DNA from: Perilla frutescens
Lineage: Eukaryota; Streptophyta; Magnoliopsida; Lamiales; Lamiaceae
DNA length: 64,000 nucleotides
Assembly: GCA_026008535.1 (NCBI GenBank)
Contig: BRKX01000011.1
Coordinates: forward strand, 45,988,183 to 46,052,182
Reading direction: 5' to 3'
Under the pieces are notes generated by a model. The model was not told the origin of the DNA, ran no database searches, and worked only from the letters and a program-made list of their open reading frames with translations. Positions 24,555 to 35,940 of this stretch are shown here, one piece after another. The stretch's first letter is position 1. Every line of letters starts with the position of its first letter. Made by a program: the position numbers and the translations under genes.

Positions 24555-26021
24555 TCATGTCCGCACCAGACTTGGGGTCCAGTTTCTCCAATCTAACTTC
24601 CCTATCGATCTGTTCCTCAAGACCATTTCTCTGAAATCAAAACCCTTTTTCCGGTTGCTGTTTGTGGTTTTACCCGATTCTGATTCGAGGGGTTCTTGAT
24701 GCACGTTCTCAGTTTGACATTCATCAGCAATGATGCATCCAAGCATCTGAGTTACCTCGCTCATTTTTGGGCGAGACCTAGGATGCTTCATGAGGCATTT
24801 GTTGGCAAGGGAAGCGAGTTTCTGTGCTGACTTCATGCAGTTCTGTCCTTGAAGTCTGTGGTCGAGAATGAGGTGGAATTTTTTGGGATCAGACACGTAT
24901 GGTCTTACCCATTCCAAGAGCTTCTGCTCGCCTCGAGGCAGATTTCTTTCCAGCACTCGCCTTCCTGTAATGAGTTCGTAGAGCACGACACCAAAGCTCC
25001 ACACATCACTCTTAGCAGTTAGCCTGCCCGTGTGCACGTACTCTGGTGCTGCATAACCGACTGTGCCAACAACCTGTAGAACAAATTCTAAGTCATGTAA
25101 CCAAGGAAGGATGAGAGTATGATGATCTTTAAAGAATAATAATCATGATACTCACTGATGTGGAAACATGACCTAATCCAGCAGCCGGACCCTGCCTGGC
25201 GAGTCCAAAATCGGAGAGTTTTGCATTGAAGTCTTGATCTAAGAGGATATTTGAAGTCTTGAAGTCTCTAAATATTAACTGAAATTCCATTTGTTCATGA
25301 AGGTAAGCCAAGCCACGGGCTGCATCTTGAGCAATCTTTAACCTGGTTATCCAGGGAAGAGGAGACGCTGTTCGGTTGAGCAAATGGTCCTCCAAGCTTT
25401 TATTAGACATAAGTTCGTACACCAACAGCCTCTGAATCCCCCTTTCATCATCATCAGCACAATATCCCACTAACTTTACCAGATTTTCATGTTTCACTAC
25501 ACCTAGAAAATTTACTTCATTTATCCATTCCTTGTGCCCCTGATAACTAGAATGCAAAAAGTCAACCAACTCAACTCACTAACATATATAACATAATTAA
25601 TATTTTAAATAAATATTTACACAGTTAAAGGGCGTGCCTGGAATCCATTGCGATTCAACTGTTTGATGGCCACCTCCAAACCCGACCCACAATCCGAAAG
25701 TTTCACCCGCCCCCGATAAACGCTCCCGAATCCGCCTTCCCCGATCATCAGACCGCGGCTGAAACCCCTGGTAGCCGATTTAAGCTCCGAGAAGGTGAAA
25801 ACTCGGAGATCATTAGCGCGGCCCTGAGTCAAGAAATCCTGGAACAACTCAGACGAGTCGGCCCAGTCCCTCCGCGAATCGGTGTCGAACTCGGATCTCC
25901 TCGAGTCCAAGTTGGTCGACGCCACGCTCAGAGACCGGGCCCACGACAACTTGCGCGACACCGGCCCCTCCTGCTCCTCGTCGTCGCCGCCGCCGCTGGT
26001 TGTGAAATGGAAGCATTTCAT
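24555..26021 (-). CDS. Receptor-like cytoplasmic kinase, PBL19/PCRK type (RLCK-VII)
   Basis: Exons (minus strand) 26021-25638, 25539-25156 and 25073-24555 join to 1287 nt, 428 aa. It starts MKCFHF, the MKCF start shared by the PBL19/PBL20/PCRK group; Cys3 is a candidate S-acylation site. Kinase landmarks: GEGGFGSV (94-101), ATP lysine K120, FRDFKTSN with D220, DFG 238-240, and GTVGYAAPEY at the start of exon 3. GIQRLLVYE is typical of this subgroup. Arabidopsis relatives act as Ser/Thr kinases in pattern-triggered and chitin immunity; the same role here is inferred. Intron 1 is unusual: the family-consistent join NRNGFQ|GHKEW needs a GC donor (CAG|GCACGC). The nearest GT alternative would insert about eight residues between Q and G. 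Intron 2 is GT-AG. The gene is the second RLCK-VII kinase within 12 kb. Confidence 0.92.
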
Positions 26022-26930
26022 TCTCCTACTACCAAAAGATTCGATTCATTCGGCGTTGGCGCTCTCTCTTGTTGAATTGAAGAGTCAATAACATTGGTTC
26101 AGCTACACTTGTGTTTGGTTGAGGAGATCGAGAAAACAACATTTGGATGTTTGACTGTTATATCTTGTTTGAAAAATACAACTTTTCTATTCCATTAATT
26201 AATTAGTTAATTAGTGAATATTATATTGTATTATGGTATTGAATTATTAAAATCGAAATTAGGTGAGTAATAGTTAGATAGAAATTGAATTAGCAGTTAA
26301 AGTTTGGATTGGGGTGTGGTGATGATGGAAAAAGAAAAAGGAGGGAGGGAGGGAGACATGAGTCACGAGAAGAGTGCAGTGTAGCAGAACAGAACAGAGC
26401 TTTCCTTTGAAACAGTCAGCGCCATCTGCTTTTATTTCTGCCTCTTTTTCAGATTTATTCCACTCTCTTTTTTTTTTTATGAAATTAAAATAATAATACT
26501 AATAATGTATGTCTATTTTCCCCCCATGATTTTGATATTAGATGCTGACATTTAGGACTATTTCTTGTACTTAATAATTTTCATTAGATTTTTCTTCCTA
26601 AGATCTCACATGTTTTCCAATATTAAAGTATATAAACTGTTACAATATTTAGACTCCATTATTTTCCATGCATAAATATTTATTATTCCTAAATATAATA
26701 ATGGGCATATGTAATGAGGACACCCCAAAATTAGGAGCATTATCCCAGTATTTATTAAAAAAAATCAATCTTGTCACGAATATGTTTATATGTATATTTT
26801 TTTAGGTCTGAAAGTTGAGGGGCTAACATGGCATGTGATTTATTATTTTTTTTCTTTTCTTAAAAATATTTACATCATTTTTCCGTTAGCTCACTCAACT
26901 TTTAGACACTTAAAAAAAATAGACGGTTAG
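26022..26930 (-). promoter_or_regulatory. Upstream region of the PBL19/PCRK-like kinase gene
   Basis: AT-rich intergenic sequence. Within about 400 bp of the start there is a GA-rich block (26330-26360, GGGAGGGAGGGAG) and a T-run. No TATA box could be assigned with confidence. It ends at the 8-bp target duplication of the next hAT element. Confidence 0.3.
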
Positions 26931-27771
26931 TAGAGATGGAAATAGGCAAAACTACCCGACAGGGACCTTAGACCTGGCATACTAAGGGCCTGGCCTGACC
27001 TACTAAGTAAAAAGGCCGGACTAAGGCTATCATATAAGCCTTCTAAATTATAAAGGTCAGACTTGGGCCTTAAATACAGCCCGCAAAACCTAATAGGCCG
27101 GCCTGTCTAATATATATATATATATATATATATTAAAATTTAATATACTAGTTCAGATTATGTATTTTGCACTCATTTGTGGTGAAGATTAGCTTCTCAT
27201 CAAGAATGATTTGAAAAAAAAAAGGTATGACTATGCTAATTAGTTTGAGTATTTTATTATGAATGTTAAGATTGTGGTTTACATTTCTTTTCTTTTTTGA
27301 AGGAGTTGGGTCAAGAATAAAAGATGGCTTGAAGATTTATGTTTTGTTTGTCTATCGTAACTTTCTATGACATTTCTTGAAATTGGAGAATTTATAAATA
27401 ATTTTAGTTTTATTTTTCTTTGTTATTGACGTACTTGAATGGATTTGAAGCTTATGTAATTGTAAGAATTTGATGATGATTTATAATTTATGTGTTGTGT
27501 TGTTGTGTTTCTTATTATTTTTGCTTAGGTAATTACATTTGATGATTTGCAAATTTTAATTTAAATTTTGTGAAAAATGAGACTTTGTTATATAGGTCTT
27601 AATAGGCTATTAAAAGGCTTCAGGCCTGACTCATATAGTTAAAAAGGTCGGGCTCACACCTGAATAAAGGCCTTTGACAGATAACAGACCACGCTTAGGT
27701 CTACGTTCAATGTGGCAGGCCCAGGCCGTTTAGTGTCCGGTCCGGCCCGGCCTAGCCTATTTCCATGCCTA
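26931..27771. mobile_element. Non-autonomous hAT element with perfect 8-bp target duplication
   Basis: The element starts TAGAGATGGAAATAGGC and ends GCCTATTTCCATGCCTA, a 17-bp inverted repeat with one mismatch. It is flanked on both sides by ACGGTTAG (26923-26930 and 27772-27779). An 8-bp duplication and TAG...CTA termini define hAT. Length is 841 bp. The terminal 100 bp at both sides are GC-rich (GGCCTG-type runs), the middle AT-rich with a (TA)n at about 27115-27132. There is no transposase; it would depend on one supplied elsewhere. Confidence 0.93.
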
Positions 27772-29249
27772 ACGGTTAGTATATTTCTCACAAAATTGAT
27801 ACAATCTAACTTTTTTTTTTCTGTAATTATGGATCGAAAGATTGAATTATTTATATAAAATAAGTAAACAATAGGGTATTTTGAAATAATATCCTCCAAA
27901 ATTAGTATTGGACTATATATTTAGGATTGAAGGAGTACATATTTTTTCTTCCCTTTTATTGTTTTTTTTTTTTGCACACAAATAAACTTGAAGAAAACAT
28001 AGGAAATGAATACGTTATAAATTATTCAATTTAGAAAGATATATCGAATTATGAACCAACCAACTGAAATGAAAGATAAATTAGATAATAGAGGAAAATG
28101 TGAAAATCGAAATTCATGGCTTATTTTGGTATAGATTAGCCGCGATAATTTGAACTTTGCCTTCGTCAACGACAAAGATTTTGGACCCCAACCCCATCAC
28201 GTTAGCAAGAGCCTTAGTTGCCATTATTGAATATAATAAAGATTATACATATAAAATATTTAAGCAAATACTTTCACTTGTGCATATAAGTCTTGATGGG
28301 TTAAATTCGCCGGTAAATCCGCTTTGATCCGTATCAACAAGGGTCAACCCGCAAAAAAAAAAGAAAAAATCCCGGCAAAATTAGTAACAACAATAACATT
28401 ACAAGGTATCTATCACTCAAAATTCGAAAAATATCACATGTATCATTAAAAAGTAAGACGTCTGCTACTTATCTTATACTAATTTATTTAGTTCAAATTG
28501 TGATTTTTTTCTATTCAATTAATGTTTAGAGTTTAGGAATTAATGGTTTTTTTAGGATTCATGATTTTTTAGAGGTTTATTTTGTGTTTTTTAGGATTTT
28601 TTGGCGGTTTTTTAGGGGTTTATTTTGTGTTTTTAGGATTTTTTTTTGGGGGGGGGAGGTGGTTATGGGTTTATTTTGTGTTGTTTATGAGGTTTTTTTT
28701 AGGGGGTGGGGTTAGGGATTTATTTTGTATTTTTTTAAGGTTTATTAATATCATTTTAGGATATAAATTCATATTCATTTCAAATAAATTAAATCAATTC
28801 ACTTTAATTTTAAGGTTCACTAATTTTATTTTAGGGTATAAATTTTTTGAGAACAGAACAAAATGAAAAATTAAAAAATTAAAAAAATTGAAAGAAAAAT
28901 CAGAAATCGGCACAAAAAAAAATGACAATCGCGTGGGCGCAACGCGCGTACCGGATACAATTGTATATATGATATGCGCACGCAAGTGGTGCTCAAATAT
29001 TTAATTTCCGGTCATATGTCTCCATTATGTAAAAATACCACTAATCTCATTCGTTGCTCTCTTTTTTAACCGAATGATTATTGCGCGCGTAGTAATTTTT
29101 GTTTTGTCAATATACTACTATTTTGACAACTGCAACTCGATCTGCAATATTTTATTTTCTGAAATGAACTTTTACATTATTAATTTGGTTAGATAATCAT
29201 ATTTGGCTTTCAGGTAACAAAAGATTAATATTAATGAAATACCTACAAT

Positions 29250-29281
<32 letters not shown>

Positions 29282-30042
29282 GTTTAAAATGAAAATTCAT
29301 CCCTATATATAAACTATAAACTAACCTTAGTCATCCACCGTTTAATCTCTACAGTTAAAATTGATCTTAAATAAATATGGTAAAAATTGCAATTTTTTTA
29401 ATAATTGTATTAAGTTAGGGGTACAGTAGTGATTCAAATATCTCTACATTATCAAATCCATTATTTCATGGAATTTCTATTTTCATGCAATATATTATGA
29501 TTTTATCTTTATTCTCCACTAAAAATTTCATCCTGAAAATCATTAATTTTTTTTAATTTATTTTTTACCAATAATTAATTACTTTTCATTTTTAATAAAC
29601 ACCAAGAAATAGTTTTTATTAGTAGAAGTTACATATTAGCAATATTTATATATCATATTAACATGTATGTTGTATAAATACGCATTTTTATTTGATCAAT
29701 CTTCTCCACCAACAATTCATACTGATATTAAAAAAAACATTGTTGTTAATTTTTAACAATAATATCAAGTTAATATGATGATAAATCATTGCTAATGTGT
29801 TATGTTCAAGTTTCTGGTATGAACATCAAAATTTACTAATATGAAATACCTAATAATTATATTATGATTTTAAACTTGTCGGGTTTTTTAAAATTATAAA
29901 TAATAATTATATTAATTAACAACATATCGCTAACAAGCAATACAAATTTTCTAATCTAAAATATCTCTTTTTTCCACTATAAATATGAACTCGCTCATTT
30001 TGATAAATTTATTTTACAAAATATTTCTATTAAGTTGTACAA
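27772..30042. other. Intergenic, low-complexity stretch
   Basis: No gene recognised. At 28530-28740 a T/G-rich run with repeated GGTTTATTTTGTGTTTTT units forms degenerate tandem repeats. At 28920-28990 a short GC-rich patch (GCGTGGGCGCAACGCGCG) stands out. At 29247-29281 a (CA)n(TA)n microsatellite is present. The rest is AT-rich. Confidence 0.45.
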
Positions 30043-30350
30043 TACTCTTTCCATTTCGAAATGTTTGTTGTTTTAGGGCCTTTATCTAGAATTAACAATT
30101 AATTTTGTAGACAAATATATCCATCCCTTACATATGTCATAATATATAATTCATCTATATTTTCCTAAAAAATAACAACATTTTCTCTCTCCATATATCT
30201 TTCTCTCTTCATTTTGTTAGAATCAAGAAATCTTGTAGGATTTGAGAGGGTTAAAATTGAGAGAGAGGATGTCAAATTATAAAAAACAACAAACATTTTG
30301 AAACAAAATAAAAAATCTAAAACAACAAACATTTCGAAACGGATGAAGTA
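30043..30350. mobile_element. Stowaway-like MITE
   Basis: Left end TACTCTTTCCATTTCGAAAT continuing GTTTGTTGTTTT; the right end reverse-complemented is TACTTCATCCGTTTCGAAAT continuing GTTTGTTGTTTT. A TA dinucleotide at each outer edge fits the Stowaway (Tc1/mariner) target duplication. Size about 308 bp, no coding capacity. Confidence 0.75.
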
Positions 30351-30970
30351 ATTGATAATGTGAAATACAACACATTATTATAATATTTATAATTATGTCA
30401 AATTATAATTAGATAATATTTTAATAAAATGTTGCTATTTAATATTATAAGAATTGCTCGTGTGAAATATCGAACACTTACATTGTGAATGCGGAACAAA
30501 TAACTCGTATGATTTTTAAAAACCCATTCAATGATAATAATAATAATTAATAATGTAAAAAATAGTTGATAATTTGATCAAATTTAATTGCTAACGTGCA
30601 ATTAAAAATATTATACTATGAACTAGTCAATTTGGTCAAGATAATACGAAAATAAAATAATGTTAATATGAAATATTTCAAATGCTATTAAATCATATAA
30701 GTATTGCTGTTATGAAAACACAAATTAACTTCCAGATTCTAATTAATTTACTAACAAAATTAATTAATTATATTTGTTTGAATTAGTTATAATGTCGTCT
30801 CTCTCCTTTTTCGGATGGATAGAGATAATTTTTTATATATAATAAGAAAGTAAATAATCAAGTATATTATATGAAAATATATATGTCATAAAAGGTGGGA
30901 TTTTATATTCCATATAAAATTAAACTGCTTAAGTACCCTTAATTTTTAAAACTCTTAATTAATTGTATCT
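30351..30970. other. AT-rich intergenic stretch
   Basis: Nothing recognised beyond short direct repeats and homopolymer runs. Confidence 0.5.
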
Positions 30971-31645
30971 TTAAGGGATGATGATCATGTACTGTGCACA
31001 AAAGACAGCACCGTGTGCTGTGCTAGGAACGACATCCTTTTTAACGAAATTACTTTACAATTATTTTCCCTTTTTCATTTCTCTATAAGCATTTTTTTCT
31101 CTCTCGAAGTATTAACAATGGCTTTCCTTACTTCAACCGCATAGCAAGAGTGAACAGAAGTTAATTAAAATCCTCATCTTTTTTCCTTCCATATAGCAAT
31201 AAATCATTTTTTACATTGGATTGACGCGCGACTGACTTTTTGCAAGAACAAATATCTCCTTTTTAATTTGTGGGATGAAATCCGTACATAAATTAATTCA
31301 CAATTCTTGGACACGCATCAACGATAGCAAATTGTATTTCAATTACAGCTGAGCATCAACTTCATTCTCTCCTTGATATTTATCGTTCTTGTCTATCTAT
31401 CATGGCTCTGGCCTCTATTTTCATTTTGAAGAAAACCATGCGTTTTCTTTTTGCTTACCAGAGTTGAAATATAATTTGAAATTTTTAATATGGCCAGAGA
31501 GCAATCCAGGGTGTTTGGAGAGAAGCGGGAAAGGGCGAAATATATAATTCTAAAGCAATTTCGTCAAAAACGACGTCGTTCCTGGCACAACACACGGTGC
31601 TATCTTTTGTGCACAGTAGAGGATCAACATCCTTCTTTAACCCTA
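30971..31645. mobile_element. Long-inverted-repeat element
   Basis: The left arm runs TTAAGGGATGATGATCATGT and on through GTGCACAAAAGACAGCACCG to ACGAAATTACTTTA. The right arm reverse-complemented gives GGTTAAAGAAGGATGTTGAT, then GTGCACAAAAGATAGCACCG and ACGAAATTGCTTTA. Arms are about 110-120 bp with scattered mismatches. The interior has no transposase. Short open frames on both strands of the right arm are not genes. A Mutator-like MITE is the best guess; the target duplication is not resolved. Confidence 0.65.
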
Positions 31646-31722
31646 CCCATTTCAGATTTATCTCAATCATACAAATCAGAGAATATATTTATTAATTCCC
31701 ACGCCAATTGAAATAAATAATA

Positions 31723-31982
31723 TACTCCCTCTGTTTCACAATAAGTGTCATTCTAACACTTCAATTTTGTTTCATAAAAAAATGTCATTCTACACAATCG
31801 AGGTATAAATTTTACATTTTTCTCATATTTGCCCTCATTTAATGCATTCAAACAATCATATTTAACTTATTTAATGTATTCACATAAGGATATTTAAAGT
31901 AATTTTAATATATAATTAATGTATTTATTAATACGTGTGCATTCACTCAAAATGACACTTATTCAGAAACAGATAGAATATA
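31723..31982. mobile_element. Stowaway-like MITE
   Basis: Starts TACTCCCTCTGTTTCACAAT then AAGTGTCATT, the classic CTCCCTCYGTTTC Stowaway end. The right end reverse-complemented is TATTCTATCTGTTTCTGAAT then AAGTGTCATT. TA lies at both borders. About 260 bp, non-coding. Confidence 0.8.
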
Positions 31983-32542
31983 TACTACGCTGAAAATAAT
32001 TATCACCCAAAATAAATTATATACATTCGCATCTTTTTTTTTTTCCAACGGGCTCAATCCCATCATCCAAAAATGATCCTTCCCAACAAGTCCGGAAATG
32101 AATAAAAGAAAATTATAAAACCAACATATGCTTACTTAGTAACTACGTTTGGCCGCAGCTTCATGAGAAAGCTATTTAAGACAGCAATTACTATAGATGA
32201 TTGTTAAAATAATTACTATTTGCGATGAATGATGGTCATCAAAGTGTGCAATTCACTTCACTCTTGAGACTATTTGAAAATTATCATATTTTCACGAGTT
32301 GTAGTGATCAATAATGGTCGATGGCTTTTCTGGGTTACATAGAATTTCAAACTCATTTGTCATTATCGTTATTTTAATTATTATTTGATGTAGATATAGA
32401 AACGTGAATCCATTGATTCTGATAATATCCAGAAAAAGACAAGAACAATATTGTTAATTCTCGCAATAATATCGAATTGTATATAAATATCATATTATTT
32501 TTAGTATTAAATTTTAATTTCATTAATAACAATCTAGAACTA
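31983..32542. other. AT-rich intergenic stretch before the Helitron
   Basis: No gene, RNA or repeat recognised. Confidence 0.5.
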
Positions 32543-33038
32543 TCTATCTATAATATAAAGAAACTTGAAAAATAAGAAATATTAAACCTAAACAAGACAA
32601 AATTCCTAATTGACAATGTAATCTAAAAAAATAATAAAATATAATTAAATTTAAAATATAATCTAAATAAGATATCAATATCTACACCTGACAATTCCAT
32701 CATTATTTAATTACGATATATGACTTTCGACTTGGCTTTTATTTAATTGATTTTTTTTTAGAATTGGTTTTCGAGTTAATAATTTCTATTTAATTTTTCC
32801 TCTTTCTCTTTTCATTAAAAATCAAAATAGAAGAATTGAGTGAACAAAAAAGTATAAAGGAGGTGTCAACGATAACTTAGTTCAAAATTTAATTAATATA
32901 GTTGATTTTTAAGGTTGATTATTCCAAATTTAGGGTAAATAATTTTAAAAAAATAATTTATAGTAATAAATATTAATTATGACTAGTTAAAATATTAAAA
33001 AATTTTGTTTTATGAAAAATATTATTAAAAACTAGGGA

Positions 33039-34068
33039 AAAGGTGCAAATAGCCCCCTCGAATGTTATGTGAGATGCTTATTGCCCCTCCTTGACTATTT
33101 GACTCAAATAGCCCCTTCGTTAAAAATTAGATCGTATAGACTCTTTTTTGGATGAAAAAAAATTAATGGTGTTAACAAAAATACACATTTTTACACACAT
33201 ACTTAGATTTTTTAAAATACTAACACACACTTTTGACTATAAATAAATTTTGTTTTATGTTTTAAAACTAATTCAACCATAGGGATATTTTGCATCCTAT
33301 AATTTTTTATTGTTAGAGTTGGATTAGTTTCTACCCTCACAAATTTTAAATTTTGTTGAAGTTCGAATGCGAATGTGCGTTTGTCCTCATAGTTGATTTT
33401 TTTCTTTTTATTATTTTAATTGATAAAAGCGAAATTAATTTTCCTTTTCTCACACCCATTTAAGTGTGGTTTGTCAGTATACAAGAAAACTACACACACA
33501 AAAAAAAAAAGAAAAAGAAAGAAAGCAAAAATGAAAAGGAAAAAAAACAATACAAAAACCATTCATGTCATGCCACACATATACAGTTGCATTGCATCTT
33601 TTATTTCCAAAATCTCAGTTTAATCACAATAGTTTCTTTCGGCCCTTTTGAAATGTGTTGCAATGTCCCCCCCCCCCCCCACCCCAAAAAAAATCCCTCC
33701 GAAAATGGTGGGGAATTTGGATTGACAGTTATGGAGAACCAATTCTTGCAATAAATAAATATCCAACGCAAAATAATCTATAATTGGATTAGTTTTGAAA
33801 AGTGGATTAGTTTTGAAAAGTGAAATTCGATTTATTTACAATTGTATTTTTGTTTTCAATTATTTGTACTAAATTTTTGTGTGTGAAAAAAGTGAGTGTC
33901 GGTGTGTTTTTGTTAATAAGAGTAAATTTTCCATCCAAAGAATGGTTCATATGCTGACTGTTGTAGTTTTTATCATAGAATGGGCTATTTGAGTCAAATA
34001 GTGGAGGAGGCTACAAGTTCCCCAGACCCCAGATAATGGTCGAGGCTCGAGGGACTATTTACACATCT
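33039..34068. mobile_element. Inverted-repeat element nested in the Helitron
   Basis: The left end AAAGGTGCAAATAGCCCCCT and, further in, CTATTTGACTCAAATAGCCC are mirrored at the right end: reverse-complemented, GATGTGTAAATAGTCCCTCG and CTATTTGACTCAAATAGCCC. The interior contains AT-rich sequence, a poly-C run at 33667-33680, and a poly-A/lysine-rich open frame that is low-complexity, not a gene. The 1.0-kb size with degenerate ends suits a Mutator-like MITE. Confidence 0.6.
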
Positions 34069-34890
34069 ATATAATATCTAAAAGTAAGATAGTTAATGAC
34101 TAATTTTTCCCGCCCAAAATAACTTCCCTAATCTGAAAAATTATATCATATATTTTGCTTAACTAAATTAATTCATATAAATTAATGTAAATATTAATGG
34201 ACCAAATACATTAAATATCCGACATATATATGGACCAAATATATTCATATACATTAAATATCCGACATATATATGGACCGAATATTGGTCCATAACGAAA
34301 TCTTTGTATACCTACAAAGATTAATTATAACATGTTATATAAAATCATGTTATTTGTGACAGATATTAGGATAGATAAATTTCATTATATATATACATAT
34401 ACACCATATCTATTTATTTTAGGAACTAATATATGAATATTAATATTATATTATATATTTTAATTATATATAAGATTTTAATTAAATGTATATACAATCT
34501 AATTAACATAAATCTAATTAAATATTAACCTAAAAATCTACTCATAATATTCATATATAAATATTCCCCGCAATACTAAACTACCTGCAATATACCATCA
34601 CTTGGGAATTTCGAATTGATATGATTATTAGATATTATTAGATAATATATAGATATAGATATCCTCATTAATTTTCACACATCAACAATATATTCTCACA
34701 TATATTTTAGAGATTTGTGTGCATATATAAATCATATATAATGGAACAAATCTAATTTATCCAAAAATTCAATTCATACCATAAATATTTTTCTTCGTAC
34801 GATTTTATAAATAGATCCGTATGCTACGCATACAAATCAAACGCGCTATTGCATTTTACAAGAAATTAATTCATTCCAAACCATAACTTC

Positions 34891-35576
34891 ATGACTCCAT
34901 TTTTCAATATAGTTGAGAGGGTTAAGGAAACCGGTCATTCCCTATATGAATTGATATTGAAAGTTAGGGTTGTTTGTATGTACGAACAAACACCGTATGG
35001 AAGATCGCATGCTAAATCAACTCTCGAGACGATTCTCCATGAACGTGTCGGTGACCGTATACACGGTACCATGAGGAGGTCAGACCTCGAGCGGCTTAAT
35101 ATCGAATTTGTGGAAGGTGGTTTATATGCTTTTTAATTTTTTGATATACAAGATAATAAGATGAAATATAGAACAATCCAATATTTGTTCAAATTCATCT
35201 CTTCTTCCTATAGGAAAGTTATCCCCACAATCCAATATTTGTTCAAATTCATCTCTTCTTCCTATAGGAAAGTTATCCCCATCGTGGATGATGATTTTCC
35301 ACACTACATGTTCCAATTTCGAGATTTCACATCTTTGCAAGATGTTGGTTCATTTGATGATGGTTTGCTTTTTGGTATTAACTACACTTAATATTAGCAT
35401 TTCAGTTTATATTATATAGATTTTTTGATTTTACTAATATATATATATATATATATATATAAATTTTTATTATAAGAGATATTATTGGAAAAGTTGAAAA
35501 GCACTCGGAGCCCCGAGAAATACAACGTAACGGACGTCCTACCAAGCTTGTGGATGCCCAACTGCAAGACACCGAG
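34891..35576 (+). pseudogene. RPA70-like single-stranded-DNA-binding protein fragment
   Basis: Three coding blocks follow one another. Block 1 (34891-35136) contains LILKVRVVCMYEQTPYGR, TLETILHERVGDRIHGTMRR and FVEGGLYAF. Block 2 (about 35143-35391) contains DNKMKYRTIQYLFKF and DDDFPHYMFQFRDFTSL. Block 3 (about 35479-35576) contains DIIGKVEKHSEPREI and TKLVDAQLQDTE. This is the order of conserved motifs in the plant RPA1/DUF223 OB-fold family (...EG..Y.I.NF...N..KYRTT..., ...DVIG...). RPA-like genes are known passengers of plant Helitrons. Stops separate the blocks (TAA after block 1), and block 2 has an in-frame 54-bp duplication. The C-terminal OB folds and zinc motif of full RPA1 are missing, so it is judged a decayed copy. 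Confidence 0.7.
35173..35280 (+). repeat. Exact 54-bp tandem duplication in the RPA-like block
   Basis: The unit beginning ACAATCCAATATTTGTTCAA occupies 35173-35226 and is repeated without a visible mismatch at 35227-35280. Being 18 codons long it keeps the frame and doubles the peptide QYLFKFISSSYRKVIP. Confidence 0.93.
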
Positions 35577-35940
35577 TACTATATTTATTATTTACAATTT
35601 TTTTCTTCTATTTAACTACAAACGTGGTGTACAAAGAAATCTTTTAGAACCTTTGAAATTTTCAAATATTTATAAAGTTTGTTATTTATTTATAGTTTAC
35701 TTTGAACCATTTTTTATTTATTTTTATTAAAGTTACCTTTTTTTTAATAATTACTTTTTTTTAAAGATGTAAATTATACTTCAATTCATGATTTATATTT
35801 TACACTATGCATGAGTTGAAGCAATATTTTTTTTTGTACGATAATTGAAGCAATATTTTTTTTTATTGTGATCATATTTTAATAAAATTTTAAATATGTG
35901 TACCCCGCTCTCACCGTGCATCGCACGGGTGCAATACTAG

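Larger units (their letters stand above)
32543..35940 (+). mobile_element. Helitron carrying an RPA-like pseudogene
   Basis: The 5' end reads TCTATCTATAATATAAAG, the usual TC start of plant Helitrons. The 3' end at 35913-35940 has the hairpin CCGTGC-ATC-GCACGG followed by GTGCAATA and the terminal CTAG. The flanking bases are A on the left and T on the right, as expected for Helitron insertion between A and T with no target duplication. Inside lie a nested inverted-repeat element (33039-34068), an imperfect direct repeat of about 50 bp with the core AAATATCCGACATATATATG at 34200-34290, and an RPA-like OB-fold pseudogene. No Rep/helicase protein was seen, so the copy is non-autonomous. Confidence 0.8.

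Noticed and set aside
33420..33754. Lys-rich open frames on the + strand
   Set aside because: Low-complexity A-rich sequence inside a non-coding inverted-repeat element.
35437..35460. TA microsatellite considered as a promoter for the RPA-like gene
   Set aside because: A simple (TA)n run between coding blocks 2 and 3, more likely intron sequence.
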